Of a DNA stretch of 60,000 nucleotides, positions 35,301-47,300 are shown in pieces. Source of the stretch: Antedon mediterranea (taxonomy: Eukaryota > Echinodermata > Crinoidea > Comatulida > Antedonidae); contig NC_092671.1 of the NCBI RefSeq assembly GCF_964355755.1, forward strand, positions 39,947,304 through 40,007,303, read 5' to 3'. Both the position numbers and the translations under genes were made by a program. Numbering within the stretch: position 1 is the first letter of the stretch; every line of letters starts with the position of its first letter. The notes beneath the pieces were generated by a model. It ran no database searches. It was not told the DNA's origin and worked only from the letters and a program-made list of their open reading frames with translations.

Positions 35301-38300
35301 TCCGTCATAGGTGAGTGGACACGGTGGCGACACCATTTATGTGGTTCATGACATCGTGGCAAACGGAGATAGCAAGTCTGCCAATATGAGTAGGCGGGTG
35401 ATGTATGTCATGTCATGTCATGTTTCTACATTTCACAATTTATTTAATGTGGTTTTGAAGTCAGATATAAGAACAAACCACAAATAATCTTTAAAAAGGT
35501 TAATAACGTAATAACATTAATAATGTGATTTGTTTGTTCCTTATGCTAAGACTTTCTCATCAGCTCAACTAATTTGTAAAGCAATTTTAGCTTTAAGTAA
35601 TTATATTATTGTCCTTATTATAATGCTTATTATTTAGGCATTTGTTCTTTGTATGCAATCATTCTGTATTTGTATGTTAATCCTCCTGTTATTGGTGATT
35701 TTTTTTTTTTTGCTGTTGATTTGGGTTTCGAAATAAAATAAAAATAAATAAAACAAACATTGCATTGATTTAAAAAAAAAAAATATTTTAATTTACTTTA
35801 TTTTGGTCAAGTGTAAATTCTTGTGTAAAATTGGGCAAACACTTTGCTTCTCTCTAAAATGCTGTTGTATTTAAAATTGTGACATATTTTGGCCAACAAT
35901 CTAACTGCTGATCACTCTTATTTTGCACTTTATCTGCCAATTAAATGCAATATTGACATTATTCACAGGAGATTATATTCTATTGAGAAATAAACTCTTG
36001 AGCATTATTCAAAATTATGTTTTATTTCAATGTTTTTGCAAATGAATTGAGTAAGAACTTTTTTTAGATTTCTTTAAAAAATGTTATTATTTTTTTAATT
36101 TTTTTAAATATTTTTTTTTTATTTTTTATTTTCAATTATTTTTTTCTTTTATTATTTTAATTTTTTTTAATTTCTTTTTTTAAATGTTTTATTATTATTT
36201 TTAAAATTTTATTATTATTTTTTTTTAATGCAATAGAAGAGAATGATAAAGGTAAACAAAAGTAAACATTATCACACTAATTTCAATTTATGATTCACAA
36301 TAACCAAATTAGAAATTATAAGTACACATCTATTAATATTACATAAAAAAAAAGTTAAATAGACAAAAAAAATTTCTACTTGAAAAAAAAAACTGTCCGT
36401 TGGAAATGTAAGTACTTGAATATTGCAGTATAATATGACCTGTGGCATTCTATTAACTACAATAGTAAGAAAGTCTGCTATTGCAATTCTGTTAATAATT
36501 TAACCATATTACATTGTACTGGAATGCTGTTAACAACTGATTCCTTTTATTATATAGAAATCCTAAGGGAAATTTTTGACAAAATGACAATGCTGTGGGT
36601 ATCTGGATCTCAATAGAGATACAAAATAAATGAGCAAAGAGCTAAATCAAAACGATAAATAAAACAGCCAGAAAAATTATTTTATAGATATAATGTGTAT
36701 CAGGTTTTAACAATATAGTATACAGTACAGTTTAGCTTGGCAATGGCTACATGTAATAATATAATGGCTTATAACTACAAAGCTACATAGGCCTACAGTT
36801 AATTGTTCCACTTTTTCTAAACCATGGCTAAACTTAACACTATACTTTAATAATAGGTTCGGATATAACAAATATCTACTGTACCTAGATTTATATTAAT
36901 TACAAAAATAACTTTATAAAATACAATGCTATATATTTTACACATTAAAACAAATGCCTGAATAATGCAAACAAATTAGATATATTAATGAAGAATGACG
37001 TATTCTCCAGGGAATTAGATGTGTGTATTAGAGCGTTAGAAGTAAGTAACACTATAGTAACAGTACTAGGCAGCCTTAGGATAAATCTACTGCAACTTCA
37101 CAAGAACTTGGCATGCTAAGCCCTCAAGACCCAATGAAAGTTGGACTACAAAACTGATGTGTTGTGTCCAGAGGGGAAGGAAAACTGATTAACAAGTACA
37201 AGGAAATTAACTTGTTGACTGTATACGCAGGTAAACTTGATATCCGCTTTGAAGTGCCATTTATTGTTCATACAGCCAGACGCCATTCATCCTCGGGCTT
37301 GCCTCGCAACAGTTTTTTTAAACATTTAATTCTCTTGTTAATGTCAAATCGACAGAAGAAAAAACACATGTAAATTGATCTTACAAGCTTAAATGACAGT
37401 TGATTTAAAATAAAGGCAGATTATTAGTATATGTTTTATAGTTTTATAATTCAGTTCTTGACAAAAAAAATTGCTATGAATAAGTTCAAAGACACCAGAT
37501 CTAAGTACTGTAGCATCTGTGACCACCTGTATGATATTTATAATTACTTCATCCTAATGAAAATTCGACCCCAAAAGGTTGAAAAATGAATCACACAGAA
37601 TCACACTCATTGTTCCTCTAAGAACAAACATCAAATTATGAATCACAACTTTAGGCCCCTTCTATGATTCATAAAAAAGTAGAGCTAGACCCAGGCATAA
37701 GTATAACCCTGTTAATGTCAACAGACTCACTCATACAGTCTCATTTCCTAGTGAACTTTCAACGATTCCCGCAAGAAGCCTGGGCCCGACTCCCCAAAGA
37801 GATCAATATACTCACTCAATAGATGAAATCTTCTGTGTAAGTGAAGCAACCACAGAAAACAGTTTAAAGTCTGCACCATTCAGTACGGAGTAGCCTGCTA
37901 GTTCTAAAACCTTAAAGTAGAGAAAACAAAAAATGAGAGAAAATGGACAGTTAATTCATATTTTTAAAATAAAGCAAATTTTAAGCGTACTTTGAATTAT
38001 GTATACCCCAACAAAAGATTGTATCTTGAGAAAAAAAATTATTTTGAATGTATTGTGAAGTTCATTTTATATACTGTATTCTTCAAATATAAATCAAAAT
38101 TAAAATTCTATCAATATAAATTTATTTTATTAACAAACCCTGTTTCGGACATAGCCTATGATAGGCTATGATAGCCTATGATAGCCTATCACTGTAGACC
38201 TAGGTACATATGATACAGAACATATCACACTGTAGACCTAGGTACATATGATACAGAACATATCACACTGTAGACCTAGGTACATATGATACAGAACATA

Positions 38301-41300
38301 TCACACTGTAGACCTAGGTACATATGATACAGAACATATCACACTGTAGACCTAGGTACATATGATACAGAACATATCACACTGTATACCTAGGTACATA
38401 TGATACAGAACATATCACACTGTAGACCTAGGTACATATGATACAGAACAAATCACACTGTAGACCTAGGTACATATGATACAGAACATATCACACTGTA
38501 GACCTAGGTACATATGATACAGAACATATCACACTGTAGACCTAGGTACATATGATACAGAACAAATCACACTGTAGACCTAGGTACATATGATACAGAA
38601 CATATCACACTGTAGACCTAGGTACATATGATACAGAACAAATCACACTGTAGACCTAGGTACATATGATACAGAACATATCACACTGTAGACCTAGGTA
38701 CATATGCAACAGAACAAATCACACTGTAGACCTAGGTACATATGATACAGAACAAATCACACTGTAGACCTAGGTACATATGATACAGAACATATCAAAC
38801 TGTAGACCTAGGTACATATGATACAGAACATATCACACTGTAGACCTAGGTACATATGATACAGAACAAATCACACTGTAGACCTAGGTACATATGATAC
38901 AGAACAAATCACACTGTAGACCTAGGTACATATGATACAGAACAAATCACACTGTAGACCTAGGTACATATGATACAGAACATATCACACTGTAGACCTA
39001 GGTACATATGATACAGAACAAATCACACTGTAGACCTAGGTACATATGATACAGAACATATCACACTGTAGACCTAGGTACATATGATACAGAACAAATC
39101 ACACTGTAGACCTAGGTACATATGATACAGAACAAATCACACTGTAGACCTAGGTACATATGATACAGAACAAATCACACTGTAGACCTAGGTACATATG
39201 ATACAGAACAAATCACACTGTAGACCTAGGTACATATGATACAGAACAAATCACACTGTAGACCTAGGTACATATGATACAGAACATATCACACTGTAGA
39301 CCTAGGTACATATGATACAGAACAAATCACACTGTAGACCTAGGTACATATGATACAGAACAAATCACACTGTAGACCTAGGTACATATGATACAGAACA
39401 TATCACACTGTAGACCTAGGTACATATGATACAGAACATATCACACTGTAGACCTAGGTACATATGATACAGAACAAATCACACTGTAGACCTAGGTACA
39501 TATGATACAGAACAAATCACACTGTAGACCTAGGTACATATGATACAGAACATATCACACTGTAGACCTAGGTACATATGATACAGAACAAATCACACTG
39601 TAGACCTAGGTACATATGATACAGAACATATCACACTGTAGACCTAGGTACATATGATACAGAACAAATCACACTGTAGACCTAGGTACATATGATACAG
39701 AACATATCACACTGTAGACCTAGGTACATATGATACAGAACATATCACACTGTAGACCTAGGTACATATGATACAGAACATATCACACTGTAGACCTAGG
39801 TACATATGATACAGAACATATCACACTGTAGACCTAGGTACATATGCAACAGAACAAATCACACTGTAGACCTAGGTACATATGATACAGAACATATCAC
39901 ACTGTAGACCTAGGTACATATGATACAGAACAAATCACACTGTAGACCTAGGTACATATGATACAGAACATATCACACTGTAGACCTAGGTACATATGAT
40001 ACAGAACAAATCACACTGTAGACCTAGGTACATATGATACAGAACAAATCACACTGTAGACCTAGGTACATATGATACAGAACAAATCACACTGTAGACC
40101 TAGGTACATATGATACAGAACAAATCACACTGTAGACCTAGGTACATATGATACAGAACAAATCACACTGTAGACCTAGGTACATATGATACAGAACAAA
40201 TCACACTGTAGACCTAGGTACATATGATACAGAACAAATCACACTGTAGACCTAGGTACATATGATACAGAACAAATCACACTGTAGACCTAGGTACATA
40301 TGATACAGAACATATCACACTGTAGACCTAGGTACATATGATACAGAACAAATCACACTGTAGACCTAGGTACATATGATACAGAACATATCACACTGTA
40401 GACCTAGGTACATATGATACAGAACATATCACACTGTAGACCTAGGTACATATGATACAGAACAAATCACACTGTAGACCTAGGTACATATGATACAGAA
40501 CATATCACACTGTAGACCTAGGTACATATGATACAGAACATATCACACTGTAGACCTAGGTACATATGATACAGAACAAATCACACTGTAGACCTAGGTA
40601 CATATGATACAGAACAAATCACACTGTAGACCTAGGTACATATGATACAGAACAAATCACACTGTAGACCTAGGTACATATGATACAGAACATATCACAC
40701 TGTAGACCTAGGTACATATGATACAGAACAAATCACACTGTAGACCTAGGTACATATGATACAGAACAAATCACACTGTAGACCTAGGTACATATGATAC
40801 AGAACAAATCACACTGTAGACCTAGGTACATATGATACAGAACATATCACACTGTAGACCTAGGTACATATGATACAGAACAAATCACACTGTAGACCTA
40901 GGTACATATGATACAGAACATATCACACTGTAGACCTAGGTACATATGATACAGAACATATCATACTGTAGACCTAGGTACATATGATACAGAACATATC
41001 ACACTGTAGACCTAGGTACATATGATACAGAACAAATCACACTTTAGACCTAGGTACATATGATACAGAACATATCACACTGTAGACCTAGGTACATATG
41101 ATACAGAACATATCACACTGTAGACCTAGGTACATATGATACAGAACAAATCACACTGTAGACCTAGGTACATATGATACAGAACATATCACACTGTAGA
41201 CCTAGGTACATATGATACAGAACATATCACACTGTAGACCTAGGTACATATGATACAGAACAAATCACACTGTAGACCTAGGTACATATGATACAGAACA

Positions 41301-44300
41301 TATCACACTGTAGACCTAGGTACATATGATACAGAACATATCATACTGTAGACCTAGGTACATATGATACAGAACATATCACACTGTAGACCTAGGTACA
41401 TATGATACAGAACAAATCACACTGTAGACCTAGGTACATATGATACAGAACATATCACACTGTAGACCTAGGTACATATGATACAGAACAAATCACACTG
41501 TAGACCTAGGTACATATGATACAGAACATATCACACTGTAGACCTAGGTACATATGATACAGAACATATCACACTGTAGACCTAGGTACATATGATACAG
41601 AACAAATCACACTGTAGACCTAGGTACATATGATACAGAACAAATCACACTGTAGACCTAGGTACATATGATACAGAACATATCACACTGTAGACCTAGG
41701 TACATATGATACAGAACATATCACACTGTAGACCTAGGTACATATGATACAGAACAAATCACACTGTAGACCTAGGTACATATGATACAGAACATATCAC
41801 ACTGTAGACCTAGGTACATATGATACAGAACATATCACACTGTAGACCTAGGTACATATGATACAGAACAAATCACACTGTAGACCTAGGTACATATGAT
41901 ACAGAACAAATCACACTGTAGACCTAGGTACATATGATACAGAACAAATCACACTGTAGACCTAGGTACATATGATACAGAACAAATCACACTTTAGACC
42001 TAGGTACATATGATACAGAACATATCACACTGTAGACCTAGGTACATATGATACAGAACAAATCACACTGTAGACCTAGGTACATATGATACAGAACAAA
42101 TCACACTGTAGACCTAGGTACATATGATACAGAACATATCACACTGTAGACCTAGGTACATATGATACAGAACATATCACACTGTAGACCTAGGTACATA
42201 TGATACAGAACAAATCACACTGTAGACCTAGGTAGTACATATGATACAGAACATATCACACTGTAGACCTAGGTACATATGATACAGAACAAATCACACT
42301 GTAGAAGGTACATATGATACAGAACAAATAGGAAAAAAAATGCATGGGTAATTATTGATGTAACCATACTATATCATTATTATTTTTGTATATTTCACAG
42401 TCTATGATAATTGTACCATTTCCCATATTAATGCATGATAAATTAATCATATCAAACCATTACTCTATCAATATCCCACAAACGCAGGTTAATAAAATGT
42501 CACAAATTATTAGACAATATAAACGGCAAGGGAATTGAACAATTACATTACATTTGATAACGGAACAAGTTATAAAACATGAGGGAATTCAAATTAGGGT
42601 TGCAAACACCCTTGTTTCGTAATGTCACACTTTAAGGTCAGAGAATACCTTAAATATTTTGGGTTTTTAAATGTTAAATGTCGTTATCAATAGATAAAAA
42701 GGAATGTGATATTGCATGGTTTGTTTAAAGGTGTTCTAAGCTTTCATTTAATTAAAAGAAAATTAGAGCATAAAAAATTACCCAAATACCCTAGAGTGTC
42801 TGTGATATAAAAAAAAGTAATAAGGTTAATTTTAGTGATATGACCTTTAATGTTATCAAGCATTATGAAAAATGAATGTTTGTATCTTAATATACAAAAG
42901 TACATGCTTCTTGTCTCCTGACTCTAAGTGAACTTACTTACCGGTAATTAATAACAGTTTACTTTCTTAATACAAGTATTTAGGTACTCATAAAACAATC
43001 CTCTTTTTTAAAAATCTCAATGTCATACAAGATTATTTCATCTATTAATTTTGACATTAAAAAGATGAACTTTAATTTTATAACTTGTAAATTGATATAT
43101 TGTGTCTTCAGTTACAACTACATGTTTTAGGAACTAGTTTAGAAGTATTATCTTTTGTACAACCCAATTGCCTGCCCAGCTACTAGTATACCAGTGTATT
43201 ATCTTTTGTACAACCCAATTGCCTGCCCAGCTACTAGTATACCAGTGTATTATCTTTTGTACAACCCAATTGCCTGCCCAGCTACTAGTATACCAGTGTA
43301 TTATCTTTTGTACAACCCAATTGCCTGCCTCGTATACCAGTGTATTATCTTTTGTACAACCCAATTGCCTGCCCAGCTACTAGTATACCAGTGTATTATC
43401 TTTTGTACAACCCAATTGCCTGGCCAGCTACTAGTATACCAGTGTATTATCTTTTGTACATCCCAATTGCCTGCCCAGCTACTAGTATACCAGTGTATTA
43501 TCTTTTGTACAACCCAATTGCCTGGCCAGCTACTAGTATACTAGTGTATTATCTTTTGTACATCCCAATTGCCTGCCCAGCTACTAGTATACCAGTGTAT
43601 TATCTTTTGTACAACCCAATTGCCTGCCCAGCTACTAGTATACCAGTGTATTATCTTTTGTACAACCCAATTGCCTGGCCAGCTACTAGTATACCAGTGT
43701 ATTATCTTTTGTACAACCCAATTGCCTGCCCAGCTACTAGTATACCAGTGTATTATCTTTTGTACAAGCCAATTGCCTGCCCAGCTACTAGTATACCAGT
43801 GTATTATCTTTTGTACATCCCAATTGCCTGCCTCGTATACCAGTGTATTATCTTTTGTACAAGCCAATTGCCTGCCCAGCTACTAGTATACCAGTGTATT
43901 ATCTTTTGTACAACCCAATTGCCTGCCCAGCTACTAGTATACCAGTGTATTATCTTTTGTACATCCCAATTGCCTGGCCAGCTACTAGTATACCAGTGTA
44001 TTATCTTTTGTACAACCCAATTGCCTGCCCAGCTACTAGTATACCAGTGTATTATCTTTTGTACAACCCAATTGCCTGCCCAGCTACTAGTATACCAGTG
44101 TATTATCTTTTGTACAACCCAATTGCCTGCCTCGTATACCAGTGTATTATCTTTTGTACATCCCAATTGCCTGCCCAGCTACTCGTATACCAGTGTATTA
44201 TCTTTTGTACAACCCAATTGCCTGGCCAGCTACTAGTATACCAGTGTATTATCTTTTGTACATCCCAATTGCCTGCCCAGCTACTCGTATACCAGTGTAT

Positions 44301-47300
44301 TATCTTTTGTACAACCCAATTGCCTTGTAAACCATAAAAGTGATTGTTCAGTTACAGTTGCTCTACTCGCAGTCCTCAATTGATGTGAATTTACTAAAAG
44401 TTGGGACATCTGCGATACACGCCAATCAGATTTGAAATTTCAAAATACATGTGTCACTTAAACTGAACACATGGGAATCAAACAATTAGATTTTGTCTGA
44501 TATAAAAAAAGGTTTAAATTTTAGAATTGCTAAGCTCTTATATTCTGATCTGACAAGCTAACTATGATCTATTTCACCTCAACATGTTATTTTATTGGCT
44601 CAGATTTTATGAACAAATTTGAGATGATAGATAGTGAAGGTATCATGTTGTCTAGTAATGTTCAAACTACCAAAAAAAGAAGGGCATATAATTCTCAGGG
44701 GTGTCTATATAAATTATCTCTTTATTGAACATTTTATAATATAATTTTCAATATGTCTGTAACAAAATAATATTGATGCAGCCACTGAATTATGTATATA
44801 AACAAGATCTCTTTGCATAGTAATGGTAGGTTAAAAAACTGGTTTGAATAAACTTAAACTAGTCAGAACAAGAAATTTATGAAACTGTGAAATATTACTT
44901 GTGATTGACAGGTATCTGTACAAGATTGCCGCATTAAGCGCTGTCTACACTATCAAACTTTATGTGAAAAAAAATGATGTGCTCATATATGGACATGATG
45001 ATGTCCCATCACTACCATGTGGACATATCATTACCATATTTGGGCACATCACACTTTTTTTGATAGTGTAGACAGAGCTTTATAATATAGTATGCAAACT
45101 AGTTACATTTACATAGGTAGTAGGCAAAAGCTCTATAAAACAAAATCATGGCGTATATTATTTTGAAATTGTATGCTCTGTCTACACTATCCAACTATTT
45201 TGACAAAAAAGGTGTAATGTGCACAAATATGGTAGTAATATGCCCACATATTGTAGTGGTATAACATCATCATGTCCATATATGGGCACATCACATTTTT
45301 TTGAGACATAAACTTTGATAGTGTAGGCAGATCTTTATATGAGAAAGATACAAAAATGATGAATAATCCTAACCTGATAGACATACTCCTCTTCATGATC
45401 AGACAAGCTGTTAACACTAGCCACACCTTTGAGGGCAATCAACATCTCCTGACAAGTTAAGAAACCGTCGCAGTCCTCATCTGCCTATCATTACATAAAT
45501 ACAATCATATCATTATCAATTTATTTCACCAGAATCATCATAATAAGTAATTACTAACTTACAATATTATTGCTGCGTACGGGTGGCCTTAACTACAATG
45601 TTCATTTTCCGATCACCCTAGTTATAAGATCATTGTGGGATAGGGGTTCTTTTTTATTTGTAATTAAATGTTTAAAGCTAATATTTTGTGTCATGGAATA
45701 GAAAATATTTGTTGTATTTACAAAGTTACAGCACATTTTCAAAGGCCCAAAATACAATTCTATTAATCTATTCCTAATGCATGTTCTGATAACTTTTCAA
45801 TGGTGACCAAAGAGTGTCTAGTGTTTGAGAAAGTTGGCTGTACTATAATAAACTAAAAGAAATTAAATTAACCTTAGACTCAATCTTAATACTTTCAATA
45901 TGATTTAAAATCACATTAAGGAAATTCTAATTAAATGACTTGGGCCTATAAATGTGAAACGGAAGAATAGAAGGATTAAGAATTAAGGAAAAAATGTGGG
46001 GAAAGGAAGAGGAGCGGAAAAAGAAGAATTAATTGTGACAATCTGTAACATAAACATCTTAAGTTTTCATATTAGTAATTAAATAAATAAAATTCATTTA
46101 TTTCTGTAAATATACTTCATATTTCAATGAATTATAAAGCTTACCGTTTCAAAAGCTCGTCTATATAAATACTCCTTTTCCCGTTTGATAATACAAAACT
46201 GCGCTAACCAGCCAGCTGAAATAAAAATAGAAAAACTGTTAAAAAAGTAGTTTTACTAATTAGCGTATTGATTGATGAGGGACGATGAAGGAAATGAAGT
46301 GAATTGGAAAACAGGTTTGTGAATCAAGAAGGAAACTAGAGGCAGTCATAATCAAATTAATTAATGTTACACCCTTCCAACAGCAGCTATGAACCGAAAG
46401 GTAAAAAAAGGTTGTGTTTTGAAGGCCTACATGCTGTGTTCCTTCCCTTGAATACAGGTCAACCCGTACCCATGCCAACTCGTACCCACCAACTCGTACC
46501 CAAATTTTGGCTTACTCGTACCCAAAATTTTGGCTGACCCGTACCCATCATTGGCTGACCCGTACCCATCATTGGCTGGCCCGTACCCAAGTTTAATGCT
46601 ATTTAAAGTATATTTATATTACATTTAAACCCAGTTTTATTAAATTTTTAGATACCAATCATATGTTCGATATTATAATGGCAAAAACTATTGACCTAAA
46701 ATGTATAATAATATGTACAGACTCGTACGTAAAAAGCACAGCTTTCATCGTATTTGCGTACGTCGTATTTATTGGTAAAGTTAATACTTGAGGGCGCTGT
46801 TTTATATGGCTCTGTGGAAGATGTCAGTGGTCGGCTGTGCTGCATTCTATTTTTTTTTCATTTATGAGTTATTAATCTATTATTTTCTACGAATAGTAGT
46901 ACACGGAAATTGAAATACCCACTAGTCTGTGATGATGAAAACTTGAATTATTAAAAGTAAACATAAATATCTTTTATACATAATTTGTATTTTCATTTTA
47001 TTTTACAGATAATGAAGTAATGTGCTTTTTGAAAATCGTTTTAAAACGAATGGTTTTTGTTGTTTTGTTTTGCAAGTTTTGGAAAATATTAAACTGTTTT
47101 AACATTTCGAAAATATTTAATACATTTTTAAATAGTCACTCGTATTTTAAAATCACGAAACTATTTAAGTGGATACCAGCCTCATTGCTGCTATGAGCAT
47201 TTAGTAGTAGATTAGATTATTGCCGTTTATCTAGTATACAATGACGGATGTGAGAGTAATAATAAAAGGTAACTACTGTACTAACCTCCAATAATTTAAC

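Noticed and set aside
38190-42330. CRISPR-like regular repeat
   Set aside because: There are no unique spacers; the units are contiguous and the genome is animal.
43134-44337. Overlapping reading frames of up to 298 codons over the 51-bp array
   Set aside because: Same artefact: 51 is a multiple of three, and the frames switch where 44-bp units occur. The array lies in an intron of a minus-strand gene.
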